Source of the DNA: Pseudoclavibacter helvolus
GTDB lineage: Bacteria; Actinomycetota; Actinomycetes; Actinomycetales; Microbacteriaceae
Reading direction: 5' to 3'
Assembly (NCBI RefSeq): GCF_014191305.1
Contig: NZ_JACHWJ010000006.1
Location: 1-64,000 of the forward strand
DNA: 64,000 nucleotides
This document shows positions 32,956 through 43,520 of the stretch, in pieces (the stretch's first letter is position 1; every line of letters begins with the position of its first letter). Below the pieces are notes generated by a model, which did no database searches, was not told the origin of the DNA, and saw only the letters and a program-made list of their open reading frames with translations. A program made the position numbers and the translations under genes.

Positions 32956-34424
32956 CCGCCAGGCACGAGGCCGGCTTCCTCGCCCCAGGTACCGACTCCA
33001 TCCCGTCCGACGCCGCGACGCGTGCGACGGCCGAAACCTCGACTGCAGCCCCGAGCCCAGCACCTCGCGGAACCGGTCGCATTCCGTTCCTCACGATCCT
33101 GCGCATGCTCACCCGCCCCGACACCGTCGGCATCGCAGCCGTCGCGCTCCCGGCGGTTGCATTCGCCGTCGTGACCGCCCTCACCCTGGTTGTCGTCGGT
33201 GGCACAATCATGCTCTTCAACCCGCCTCCGGGCATGCAGTCGCACGGATTCTTCGCCGTCTTCGCGCTCGCGCTTCTCGCGGTCCCACTGCTCACCCTCG
33301 GCGTCGCGGCCGCGCGCCTCTCCGCCAGGCGCCGCGACGAACGGCTTGCGACGCTAAGACTCCTCGGCGCATCCACGACCATCGTGACGGTGCTCGCCGT
33401 GGCCGAGGCGACCCTCATCGCCATCGTCGGCATCGTCGCGGGGGCGGTCCTGTACGCGGGGCTGCTCCCCCTAGTCGGGCTGCTGCCGTTCTACGGCGGA
33501 CCGGTCGGGGCCGCATCCATGTGGGTAGGTTTCCCGATCCTGGCGGCAACGGCCGCGAGCATCGCCGCACTCGCCGCAGCGAGCTCGTTCGCAGGGCTCG
33601 CCGCTGTTCGTGTCACGCCGCTCGGTGTGCGGAAACGCGACAAGGCGCCGCGCGTGAAGTGGTTCGCGCTCGCCGGCGGGGCCGTGGCACTGCTCGTCGC
33701 TCTTGGCCTCATCAGCATCGCCCAGGGGCTCGTGACAGCCCTCGGGATCGTTGGCATCGTCCTGGCCCTGTTCGTGCCGTTCGCGGTTGGGATGCTCGCG
33801 ATCAACCTCACGGGTGGGCCGCTCGTCGGACTCATCGGCAGGCAGATGGCGAAGCGCGCGAAGACGCCAGCACGCCTCATCGCAGGACGCCGTCTCGCCG
33901 AGGCCCCCGGCGTTGCATGGCGCAGCGTGTCCGGCATCGCGATGATCGCGTTTGTCGCCGTCATCGGCGGCAGCGGGCTCGCGCTGCTCGACATGGTCGG
34001 CGGCACAGAGGGAGTCTCGGCGGAGGACCTCACCGTGATGACGGACCTCCGCACCGGCGTCTTCCTAACGCTGTTCATCGCGTTCCTCATGCTGGCGTGC
34101 ACTGTCGGGGTCTCGCAGGCATCGGCGATCCTCGACGAGCGCAAGCTGCTCATCTCCCTCGACCGCGCGGGCATGCCTCGCAGGGTCTTCGAGAAGGCAC
34201 AGCGCTCTCAGGTCTGGGCGCCGCTCTTGCTCGCCGCGCTCGGCGGTGCTGGAGCCGCGGTGGCGCTCGTACTGCCCATCGTGGGCGCCTCGCTGATCGT
34301 CGCGCCGCTGGCGATGCTGACGATGGCGCTCTGCTTTGCGCTCGGATTCGGCGCCGTCTGGCTCGCACTTCTCAGCACACGCCCCGTTGTCAGGTCGGTG
34401 CTCGCATCCCCGCACCGCGGCTAG
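32952..34424 (+). CDS. FtsX-fold ABC permease
   Basis: 490 residues. A polar N-terminus (~40 residues), one helix followed by three (FtsX half: FAVFALALLAVPLLTLGVAAARLSARRRDERLATLRLLGAS), two more helices, then a second FtsX half with ARLIAGRRLAEAP and C-terminal helices. Duplicated FtsX domains without a large extracellular porter domain are typical of small actinobacterial exporters for peptides, lipids or bacteriocins. Coupled to the ATPase; no regulator or sensor kinase adjacent. Confidence 0.85.
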   Translation: MTARHEAGFLAPGTDSIPSDAATRATAETSTAAPSPAPRGTGRIPFLTILRMLTRPDTVGIAAVALPAVAFAVVTALTLVVVGGTIMLFNPPPGMQSHGFFAVFALALLAVPLLTLGVAAARLSARRRDERLATLRLLGASTTIVTVLAVAEATLIAIVGIVAGAVLYAGLLPLVGLLPFYGGPVGAASMWVGFPILAATAASIAALAAASSFAGLAAVRVTPLGVRKRDKAPRVKWFALAGGAVALLVALGLISIAQGLVTALGIVGIVLALFVPFAVGMLAINLTGGPLVGLIGRQMAKRAKTPARLIAGRRLAEAPGVAWRSVSGIAMIAFVAVIGGSGLALLDMVGGTEGVSAEDLTVMTDLRTGVFLTLFIAFLMLACTVGVSQASAILDERKLLISLDRAGMPRRVFEKAQRSQVWAPLLLAALGGAGAAVALVLPIVGASLIVAPLAMLTMALCFALGFGAVWLALLSTRPVVRSVLASPHRG

Positions 34425-34569
34425 GGGCGCATCCGCCTCCGCGCGCGGGTTCTGCGACCCCTTGAACGACACCGCCGCCCGCGCGGAAAAGTCAGTGGGA
34501 TGCGGGCTCCCGCCGCCCAGAGGGTGCATCTGGCTCACTCATACGCAGGGGCGCTAGCCCGGCAGAGAG

Positions 34570-34593
34570 CAGAGGCAGAGGCAGAGGCAGAGG
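34570..34593. repeat. CAGAGG tandem repeat
   Basis: Four exact CAGAGG units with flanking near units (34563-34600), in the convergent gap 34425-34621 between the FtsX permease and the FAD oxidoreductase. No gene is seen in that gap. Confidence 0.8.
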
Positions 34594-34621
34594 CAGAGAG
34601 CGGGGATGAGGGCCGGGATGC

Positions 34622-35770
34622 CTACTTGACGTCGGCGGGAGTCTCGCCGAGGCGGTCGAAGACGCCCTCGGCGAGGCGCTCGGCATCGAGGCGTGCCGCT
34701 ATCGGGTTGCGTCGGTTCGTGCCGTACCCGAGCAGCGCGACGCGATTGTCGCGGCGGCTCCACCCGTCACGCAGGCGAGCCATGCCGCCCTGCTCGCGCA
34801 ACTGCAGCGGCGCGAGGTGACGCATCGTCGGGCGGCTTCCCGTTGCCCAGATGATGGCGTCTGCCACGAAACGGTCGCCGTTCGCCAGCGTGACGCCATC
34901 AGGTTGGATGCTCACGAGCGGTCCACGAGACACGAGCAGCCCCCGCCGGATCGCGGCGAGCGTGCCGCGCGAGAGTGGGATCCCGCGGACGCTGACCTCA
35001 CTCGGGAGGCGCTCGCCGCGCTCGACGAAACGCACGAACTCGGCCTCGTGGCGCGCATCCATCTCACGCTGTCGCGAATCGGTGCGCGACGGGAGCGTCA
35101 GGCGCGGAAGCTCATGGAAGTCAGGCTCGCGGCGCGTCGACCACGCGGTGGTGGCCGCGATCGGCTCGAGCTCACGCAGGATCGTCACAGCCGAACGCCC
35201 ACCACCGACGACAAGCACACGCTTGCCCGCGAACTCCGCCAGCGACTCGAGGTGTGCAGACGGCAGCTGCTCGCCCGCGAAGTCCAGCGCGCCCGGATAC
35301 CAGGGCACAAACGGGGACGACCAGTCCCCCGTCGCGTTGATGACGTAGCGCGTCGTGATCGTGCGGGGAGGACGGTCGCCTACCTGGATGTGCACCGTCA
35401 GCAGCGGGGACCTGCGCATCGCCTCGACGCGCAGCACCCGCACAGGGCGTGCGACGTAGAGGTCGTAGGCATCCTCGTAGCGACGCATGAGCGGCGGCAT
35501 GATGTCGCGGACGATCGCTTCCGGGTCCTGATCGCTGAGCCGGATGCCGAGCTCGGAAAGCCCCGGAGGCCCCGCTAGGAGCGGCGTGTGTCCTACCGTC
35601 TGGAAGTCCCAGCCGCGCCCCCAGGACCCGCCGGGCTGTGGTTCGGCGTCGAAGACGACGAAGTCTCTCAGCGGGCGCAGGCCCATCTCGGCGAGCGTCG
35701 CCGCGACCGTCACGCCGGGCACACCCGCGCCGATGACCACGAGGTCGATATCGGTTTTCACGGCGAGCAC
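34622..35770 (-). CDS. FAD-dependent NAD(P)-binding oxidoreductase / monooxygenase-like
   Basis: 382 residues. FAD motif GAGVPGVTVAATLAEMG at residues 14-30, PQPGGSWGRGWDF, a second dinucleotide motif VVGGGRSAV for NADPH, and ATGSRPTM near the end. It resembles CzcO/flavin monooxygenase-type proteins but lacks a recognisable full FMO fingerprint and is short. GTG start at 35768-35770. Monocistronic. A role in trimethylamine oxidation (product of the nearby catabolic cluster) is conceivable but unsupported. Confidence 0.7.
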   Translation of the reverse strand: MLAVKTDIDLVVIGAGVPGVTVAATLAEMGLRPLRDFVVFDAEPQPGGSWGRGWDFQTVGHTPLLAGPPGLSELGIRLSDQDPEAIVRDIMPPLMRRYEDAYDLYVARPVRVLRVEAMRRSPLLTVHIQVGDRPPRTITTRYVINATGDWSSPFVPWYPGALDFAGEQLPSAHLESLAEFAGKRVLVVGGGRSAVTILRELEPIAATTAWSTRREPDFHELPRLTLPSRTDSRQREMDARHEAEFVRFVERGERLPSEVSVRGIPLSRGTLAAIRRGLLVSRGPLVSIQPDGVTLANGDRFVADAIIWATGSRPTMRHLAPLQLREQGGMARLRDGWSRRDNRVALLGYGTNRRNPIAARLDAERLAEGVFDRLGETPADVK

Positions 35771-35993
35771 GTCCGGCTTCCTGTCGAGGCGCTGGGGCGC
35801 ACCTGTGCGGTCACTCGGGCGGTCGACGAGCTTCCGTCCGGTAGGGGTCAGTCTAGAGACGCGCGGTGACGTGGCCGGGTCGGCGCACCGAAGATTAGCT
35901 CGGCCGCCGTGGTAATGTGAGCGTCAGATTTTCGTTAACGACTTGCGACCGGGTGGCCATTCCTGCCCGGCCCGATTTATAAGGGGGTTACGC

Positions 35994-36239
35994 ATGGGGC
36001 GTGGCCGTCAAAAGGCGAAGCACACCAAGGTCGCCCGTGAGCTCAAGTACTCCGTACATGAGACGAACTATGACGCGCTGGCACGTGAACTCTCCGGTGG
36101 CTCTTCGAGCTATCCGGCGACTCCTCCAGCCGCTGAAGAACCAGCCGACGACATCCTCTCGAAGTGGTCCGAGTACCTCGACGATGATGACGCCGACGAA
36201 GACGACGACACGAGCGGCTACGCGCAGAAGCGTGCGTAG
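35994..36239 (+). CDS. DUF3073 small protein
   Basis: 81 residues starting MGRGRQKAKHTKVARELKYS, the invariant beginning of the actinobacterial DUF3073 family, with an acidic C-terminus (YLDDDDADEDDD). ATG with GGGGG eight bases upstream; an in-frame ATG/GTG further upstream is not used by relatives. The basic head suggests nucleic-acid or ribosome contact, but the function is unknown. Confidence 0.9.
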   Translation: MGRGRQKAKHTKVARELKYSVHETNYDALARELSGGSSSYPATPPAAEEPADDILSKWSEYLDDDDADEDDDTSGYAQKRA

Positions 36240-36312
36240 GCGTTCGCGCACCGCTCCCCCGAGCGTTGCCGACACCATCGCCGCTCCTCTCTGAGCCGAA
36301 CCCATCACTCCT

Positions 36313-36690
36313 GTGATCGAACTCCAGCCGCCGAGTTTCCCCGCTGCCATTGCTGTGGCGGTGATCCTCTTCGTCGGCAACCTCGTGAGCATGCTCACGG
36401 TGCGTTGGGGAGCGGATGGTCGCCTCGACCGTTGGGGCTACGCGGGCCTGCGAACTGCCGCGACTCGCGCGTCCGACGAAGCCTGGCGTACTGGCCACGA
36501 GGCGGCGCTCCGCGCCGCGAACACGGGGGCCGGAGCCGGAATCGTCTTCGCTGTCGTGTCCGTGCTCTCTGCGGGGACCGTCGCGCCGTACCTGGTGTCG
36601 CTCGCACTCGCCGTCATCGCGACGCTCACGGGCGTGATCTCGAGTCTCGTGATCGCACACCGCGCCGCGAAGGGCGTCGCGGGCGGCTAA
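36313..36690 (+). CDS. Small membrane protein, possibly SdpI-like
   Basis: 125 residues with three hydrophobic helices (about 8-28, 73-93, 98-118) and a loop NTGAGAGIV. GTG at 36313-36315. The segment between helices 1 and 2 (GRLDRWGYAGLRTAATRASDEAWRTGHEAA) resembles SdpI-family immunity/membrane proteins (xxxAWxxGHxxA). No partner toxin gene is visible nearby. Confidence 0.6.
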   Translation: MIELQPPSFPAAIAVAVILFVGNLVSMLTVRWGADGRLDRWGYAGLRTAATRASDEAWRTGHEAALRAANTGAGAGIVFAVVSVLSAGTVAPYLVSLALAVIATLTGVISSLVIAHRAAKGVAGG

Positions 36691-36786
36691 GACCTCGCTG
36701 CTCGAGCCACCCGGCGCACTGCGCACGGAGCTAGGCCGCGCGCGGCGTAACGGGCTTCCGGGCTGCACGCCGTCGATCGCCGCCGT

Positions 36787-37020
36787 TCAGCAGCAGCGCC
36801 CCTGCGGGTTCCTGTCCTGCTCGTCGGTGCGCTCGCGCCAGAAGGCTCGCTCGCCCATCGGCTCGACCCCCGGATGCGCGCGGCGCTGATGCGCGACGTA
36901 CACCTCGTACGCGTTGTCACCCATCATCGACCTCACGTACCACCGGACGGCCCGCGCGGCGCGCCCGACTGCGCCCGCCGCCGAGCGCATCCCGGACCCG
37001 ATCTCCGAACTCGCCGTCAT
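36787..37020 (-). CDS. YbdD/YjiX-family small protein
   Basis: 77 residues with WYVRSMMGDNAYEVYVAHQRRAHPG, the hallmark of the YbdD/YjiX (DUF466) family, and a C-terminal RNPQGRCC. Its ATG begins one base after the cstA stop. The family is nearly always encoded with CstA and is thought to be needed for its peptide or pyruvate uptake. Confidence 0.88.
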   Translation of the reverse strand: MTASSEIGSGMRSAAGAVGRAARAVRWYVRSMMGDNAYEVYVAHQRRAHPGVEPMGERAFWRERTDEQDRNPQGRCC

Positions 37021-37021
37021 G

Positions 37022-39286
<2,265 letters not shown>

Positions 39287-39320
39287 AGGTCGCTCCTCGT
39301 TGAGTGGCTTTCGTCACCCC

Positions 39321-39342
39321 ACGATGGCGCACACCACCGACA
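39321..39342 (-). promoter_or_regulatory. RecA-NDp / PafBC-like promoter of cstA
   Basis: On the minus strand TGTCGGTG, 8 nt, CATCGT. Same spacing as the site before acyl-CoA oxidase, with a C for the first T of the -10 hexamer. About 35 nt upstream of the GTG. Confidence 0.5.
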
Positions 39343-39403
39343 CTCGCCACCCCCGGAAGGAGGTATTCATCGGATCGAGACCCAGATGCAGGAATTCGGT
39401 CGG

Positions 39404-39895
39404 CTAGGCCCCGTCGCGAAGGTTGCGCGCGAAGCTCGCCGCACGGACCCGCAAGTTCTCCTTGCGCTGCTCGCGCGCCGCATCCCGGTCGTAACCGATG
39501 TACGCGGACGTGGGTAGGCGGCGCACGTTGGCCGAGCACTCGAACGCTGCGCACACCAGCGTGCCGACCGTGTCGCCGCGGCGCCCAGCATCCCCCGTGC
39601 GCTTCGCGCTGTAGAAGACGACGTCGTTCGGCAGCGTGACGTCCTCACACCACGAGCACATGGCCCGCCGCGTGGGGAGCTTGCGCGCCCGCTCGAACAC
39701 GATCGCGACGAGCTCGTCATCGACCGGGATGACCGCGTAGGCGCGACGACCCAGCTTCGGGTCAGTCCACCCCAGGTAGTCGCGCCGCTCCCAGTCGACC
39801 TCGTGGAACCCCGGCGGCAAGGTCACGTCGCTGACCTCCTTGCGCGAGGCGTTCACAAACGCGTCCCGGATCTGGGCCTCGGTGAGCTGCTGCAT
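39404..39895 (-). CDS. FBP-domain (treble-clef, EF-G-binding type) protein
   Basis: 163 residues from ATG at 39893-39895; TACGCT sits six bases upstream, so the transcript may be leaderless. The C-terminal half has MCSWCEDV and VCAAFECSANVRR, a CxxC...C-type zinc treble clef as in the actinobacterial FBP domain (homologous to the zinc domain of fusidic-acid resistance protein FusB, which binds EF-G). N-terminal helices precede it. A ribosome/EF-G role is inferred from the family only. Confidence 0.8.
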   Translation of the reverse strand: MQQLTEAQIRDAFVNASRKEVSDVTLPPGFHEVDWERRDYLGWTDPKLGRRAYAVIPVDDELVAIVFERARKLPTRRAMCSWCEDVTLPNDVVFYSAKRTGDAGRRGDTVGTLVCAAFECSANVRRLPTSAYIGYDRDAAREQRKENLRVRAASFARNLRDGA

Positions 39896-39920
39896 CCCTC
39901 GAGCGTACCCAGCCGAATGG

Positions 39921-40601
39921 TCAGAGTCCGTCAGCGAACTCCGCAAGCGCCTTCGCGAGAGGATCCGGCGCGCCGATGGCCACGTAATGCCCGCCAGGGA
40001 TGACCACGGCCTCGACCCCTGTCCGATCGCGCGCATGCTGCTGCGCGAACTCGAGCGGGAAGAACAGGTCATCCTGAGCCGCGATGAAACCGGTCCGCGT
40101 CTCACGACCGACGCCCGGCCACGGCGCGTCCATCCACGACCCCGTCTCCTCGCGAGCGTGCGCCTTCGCGTCGACCACCAGGTCGTCAGGTACGAGGTTG
40201 TAGAACACCTGCTCGTCCGAGGAATCGACGCCGAGCGCGCTGTGGCCCGTCGCATCCCACCACTCCTGCATCGTCTCGCCCGGCTGCGGGATCATGCCGG
40301 CAACGTAGACGAGCCCGTCGGCGTCGAGGCGCTCTGCGACGAGAGCCGCCGTGAAGCCGCCAAGCGAATGGCCGACGATCACGAGCTTCTCACTCTGACC
40401 GTCACCGTCCGAGCTGTCGCCCCTCGCTTCGTCGAGCTGCGACGAGACCGACTCGGCGTAGTCGACCAGGGACAAGCCTTGCTCCTCGATCGGCAGGTCC
40501 ACCGCGATCGCGCGGTGCCCGGCCTCCTCGAGCTTCGGCGCCACCAGGTTCCAATCCCAGCCCGACGAGCCGCCACCGTGGATGAGCACAAACGTAGCCA
40601 T
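39921..40601 (-). CDS. Alpha/beta hydrolase (salicylate esterase/MeSA-like)
   Basis: 226 residues from ATG at 40599-40601. Starts ATFVLIHGGGSSGWDW (oxyanion HGGG), nucleophile elbow GHSLGG, a later Asp in the FIAAQDDLFFPLE segment and the catalytic His in GGHYVAIG. The compact HGGG/GHSxGG form is that of plant-type methyl-ester hydrolases and bacterial EstC-like esterases. Downstream of it on the same strand is the FBP-domain gene 25 nt away. Substrate unknown. Confidence 0.85.
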   Translation of the reverse strand: MATFVLIHGGGSSGWDWNLVAPKLEEAGHRAIAVDLPIEEQGLSLVDYAESVSSQLDEARGDSSDGDGQSEKLVIVGHSLGGFTAALVAERLDADGLVYVAGMIPQPGETMQEWWDATGHSALGVDSSDEQVFYNLVPDDLVVDAKAHAREETGSWMDAPWPGVGRETRTGFIAAQDDLFFPLEFAQQHARDRTGVEAVVIPGGHYVAIGAPDPLAKALAEFADGL

Positions 40602-40793
40602 GAGGTTCCCTGTCTTCGCGTCAGTTGTTCGTGGGCGGAAGCACGTGGATCCGCTCCCCCACCCTGCGGGCTCCGCCTGGGCTTTCGCCTGGCTTTGGGC
40701 GAAGGCACGTCTGTGGCACGGCGGCGCACTGCGGCGCGAGGCAGCAGTCTCGAGACGAAAACGCGAGCCTCGGGATGAAAACGCCACTCTCGA

Positions 40794-40997
40794 GATGGGT
40801 TACGCGCACGCAGATGGGTTGCAAGCCATCCCGAAGTGCGAAACCCATCCGGAAACCACGACGACCGCAACTCAACGCCAGAAACCCATCTCGAGATGGC
40901 TTCCGCCCACGCGACCACCTCCGCCAGGTCTCGGGATGGGTTACGCGCACGCAGATGGGTTGCAAGCCATCCCGAAGTGCGAAACCCATCCGGAAAC
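40794..40997. repeat. 63-bp exact direct repeat (family B palindromes)
   Basis: Bases 40794-40856 and 40935-40997 are identical over 63 nt, 141 bp apart. Each holds GATGGGTTGCAAGCCATC and flanking GATGGGTT...AACCCATC elements like the nested palindrome at 12783-12852; another GAAACCCATCTCGAGATGGC lies between them. The 503-bp gap 40602-41104 has no supportable gene. Confidence 0.85.
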
Positions 40998-41000
40998 TGG

Positions 41001-41071
41001 GCGAGCGGAGCGGGGCGAGCGGAGCGGGGCGAGCGGAGCGGGGCGAGCGGGGGCGGGGCGAGCGGAGCGGG
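41001..41071. repeat. 14-bp tandem repeat
   Basis: GCGAGCGGAGCGGG three times exactly (41001-41042), one 15-nt variant, then one more exact unit to 41071. Ends 34 nt before the M20 gene stop. Confidence 0.85.
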
Positions 41072-41104
41072 GCGGGACGGGCGGATGCGGCGCGTGCGCC
41101 CGCC

Positions 41105-42412
41105 TCAGCTCGCGAGGAGCGGGCGCTCGCTGCGGTCGGCGGCGACGAGTGCCGTGGCGAGGACGTGGATGCCCACCGCGATGTCGACGGCCTCGGTGAA
41201 CTCCTCCGGCACGTGGCTGCGTCCGCCGATGGAAGGCACGAAGATCATGCCCATGGGACCGAGGTGGGCGAGGTGCGCGGCGTCGTGGCCGGCGCCGGAC
41301 GGCACGGCCTCCCAGGTGTAGCCGAGCGCGTCGGCGGCCTCGCCGAGGAGGCGCTGCACGTCGGGGTCCGCCGCGACTGGGTCCTGGTCGTTGAGCCACT
41401 CGATCGCGGTCTCGACGCCGCGGAGTGCGGCGCCTGCAGCGATGTCCTCGGCGACGCGACGCTTCGCGCCGTGCAGCCACGACGCATCCACGCTGCGCAT
41501 CTCGGCCCAGATTCTGGCCTCGTCAGGGACGATGTTGAAGGAGCCGGACGACGACTCGATGCGGCCCGTTGTCGAGACCCCGTGGATGGGTGCGCCACAC
41601 GCCTCGCGCTCGATCGTGAGGATGGCCTCGGCGGCCGCGATGAGCGCATCCTGCCTGCCCTGCATCGGCATGGTGCCGGCGTGGTCGGCGCGGCCGGAGA
41701 ACGCAGCCATGAGGCGCTCGATGCCGGCGATCGCCGTGACGACGCCGATCTGCTTGCCACTCCGCTCGAGCTGAGGGCCCTGCTCGATGTGCAGCTCGAG
41801 GTAGGCGTGCAGCGAACCTGGCGCCCACGCCTGGCCGAGCGCGCCGCTCGTGTCGAGGCCGAAGCCCGTCATGGCGTCGCCGAGGCGCAGCGCCGAGTCG
41901 CCGTTGGTGCGCTCGAGGTGCTCCGGCAGCAGGAGCCCCGCGATCGAGCGCGACCCGATGCAGGAGACGCCGAACGAGTTCGCCTCCTCGCCGAGGAAGT
42001 CGACCACGTACAGGTCGCGGGAGAGCGTGATGCCCTCCTCGCGGAGACGCCGCGCGACCTCGATGCCCCCGAGCACGCCGACGATGCCGTCGTAGCGACC
42101 ACCCGCGCGCACGGTGTCGGTGTGGGAGCCCGTCATGAGCGGCTTGAGCGACGAGCTCGCGCCGCGCAGCACCCCCACGACGTTGCCGGCCGGGTCGATG
42201 TGCGCGTCGAGGCCGGCTGCGCGCATCCGGTCACGGACCCACTCGCGTCCAGCTCGATACGCGTCCGAGAACACACGCCGCGAGAAGCCGGGCTCGGCGC
42301 TCTCGACGAGCCCCGCGAGCTCCGTCAGGTCGGCGAGCACCCGCTGCTGGTCCGGGCGGAGTCGCGACGGGTCGGCGGCGCCGAGTAGCGCATCCGCGGT
42401 ATCAGCTGACAT
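41105..42412 (-). CDS. M20 amidohydrolase, N-carbamoyl-amino-acid hydrolase type (probable N-carbamoyl-glutamate hydrolase)
   Basis: 435 residues from ATG at 42410-42412, which overlaps the DUF917 stop by 11 nt. HyuC/allantoate amidohydrolase features: GSHTDTVRAGGRYDGIVG (metal His and bridging Asp), FLGEEANSFGVSCIGSR (Glu pair), ELHIEQGP, and the C-terminal AGHDAAHLA. The family hydrolyses ureido acids to amino acid, CO2 and NH3. Last gene of an operon with a hydantoinase-type enzyme and a urocanase homologue, so I infer N-carbamoyl-L-glutamate to L-glutamate. Allantoate hydrolase is the alternative, but no allantoin gene is nearby. Confidence 0.8.
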   Translation of the reverse strand: MSADTADALLGAADPSRLRPDQQRVLADLTELAGLVESAEPGFSRRVFSDAYRAGREWVRDRMRAAGLDAHIDPAGNVVGVLRGASSSLKPLMTGSHTDTVRAGGRYDGIVGVLGGIEVARRLREEGITLSRDLYVVDFLGEEANSFGVSCIGSRSIAGLLLPEHLERTNGDSALRLGDAMTGFGLDTSGALGQAWAPGSLHAYLELHIEQGPQLERSGKQIGVVTAIAGIERLMAAFSGRADHAGTMPMQGRQDALIAAAEAILTIEREACGAPIHGVSTTGRIESSSGSFNIVPDEARIWAEMRSVDASWLHGAKRRVAEDIAAGAALRGVETAIEWLNDQDPVAADPDVQRLLGEAADALGYTWEAVPSGAGHDAAHLAHLGPMGMIFVPSIGGRSHVPEEFTEAVDIAVGIHVLATALVAADRSERPLLAS

Positions 42413-43520
42413 AGCCGACCGTCCCGCCGACGAGGCCAGAGTCGCGGTACTTGAGGAAGTCGATGTCCATGATCTGCTCGATCTCTGCGAGCCCCGACTC
42501 GTCGATCGCCGACGAGGAGACGGGCAGTGCGGATGCTGGCACCGAGACGAGCACAACATCCTCGCCCTCGTAGGCGTCCTTCACCGCGACCGCCTCGCCG
42601 AGCTTCGGGTCGAGGATGATGATCGTGTCAGGGTAGGTCGCGATGCGCTCGCCGCCAGACTCGATGGCCATGTACTCGTTGAGGTACGGCACCGTGAAGT
42701 CGCCGATGCGGAACGTGCCGTGGTCCCACCCACCGTGCGTGTCGGTCGGCACCTCGAAGCCGAGCGGGCCGCTGGACACGACGGTGCCGCCGAGACGCTC
42801 GACAACCGCCTGCACAAATGCCTCCTGCTTGCCAGCGCCGCGCTTCCTCAGAGCCGCGGCCATGTCGCGACCAAGGTCGAGAGCAAGGGAGATCGAGCCG
42901 TGCGCGGCGTTCTCCTTGACGTAGCTCAGCTCGACGGGGTTCCGCGCCGCGGCGATGAAGCCGCCCGTCCGCACCGAGATGTCGCGCAGCACGTCGTCAC
43001 ACGTGTTGATCGTGCCCTTGTTCACCGACAGGAAGTGACCGTGCAGGGCGCGGTTGCCGCCGGAGACGACCTGCGTCGCGACGTAGCCCTCGCGTTCGGC
43101 GAGGCCAAGCGAGCCGAGCTTGCCGGTCGGGTGCGCGCGCACGTCTCCGGCGACGTCGAGCACCTTGACCCCGAGGACCGACGACTGGATCCAGCCGTTG
43201 AGGGTCGTCGAGTAGCCGTTCTGGGCGGTCATGACGGCCGAGATGGGCACATCCGTCGCCTTGATGAGCTCCTGCAGTGCGTGCACGTAGTCGATCGGGC
43301 GGATCTCCCAGTTCTTCGCTGCCGGGGCGCCGATGGCCGTGACCGTCGCCACCCAGCTGTCTTCCGGGAGCTCGTCGACGCTCGCGAGCACGGGCCGGTT
43401 CAGCTCGGTCGCCATGCGCCCCATGAGCTCGCCGTGGTGCTTCCACCCGCCGCCGCCGCATGCAAGCACACCGCCGCCGAGCACTCCGTGGATGGCGTCT
43501 TCCTGGGTCAGTTCACGCAC
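42402..43520 (-). CDS. DUF917-family protein (S-methyl-thiohydantoin desulfurase type)
   Basis: 372 residues from GTG at 43518-43520, overlapping the hydratase stop by 8 nt, with AAGGGA upstream. It matches PF06032: DAIHGVLGGGVLACGGGG at the start, IGAPAAKNWE, and GGNRALHGHFLSVNKGTINTCDD (conserved metal-ligand-type residues). Formerly of unknown function and annotated near hydantoinases, the family has since been linked, to my knowledge, to removal of sulfur from (S-methyl-)thiohydantoins. Placed between thiourocanate-hydratase-like and carbamoylase genes, it would convert the thiohydantoin propionate to hydantoin-5-propionate, releasing methanethiol or H2S. Confidence 0.75.
   Translation of the reverse strand: MRELTQEDAIHGVLGGGVLACGGGGWKHHGELMGRMATELNRPVLASVDELPEDSWVATVTAIGAPAAKNWEIRPIDYVHALQELIKATDVPISAVMTAQNGYSTTLNGWIQSSVLGVKVLDVAGDVRAHPTGKLGSLGLAEREGYVATQVVSGGNRALHGHFLSVNKGTINTCDDVLRDISVRTGGFIAAARNPVELSYVKENAAHGSISLALDLGRDMAAALRKRGAGKQEAFVQAVVERLGGTVVSSGPLGFEVPTDTHGGWDHGTFRIGDFTVPYLNEYMAIESGGERIATYPDTIIILDPKLGEAVAVKDAYEGEDVVLVSVPASALPVSSSAIDESGLAEIEQIMDIDFLKYRDSGLVGGTVGYVS

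Noticed and set aside
36313-36690. Immunity protein of a toxin (SdpI) system
   Set aside because: Only weak resemblance and no toxin gene adjacent; kept as a possible SdpI-like membrane protein.
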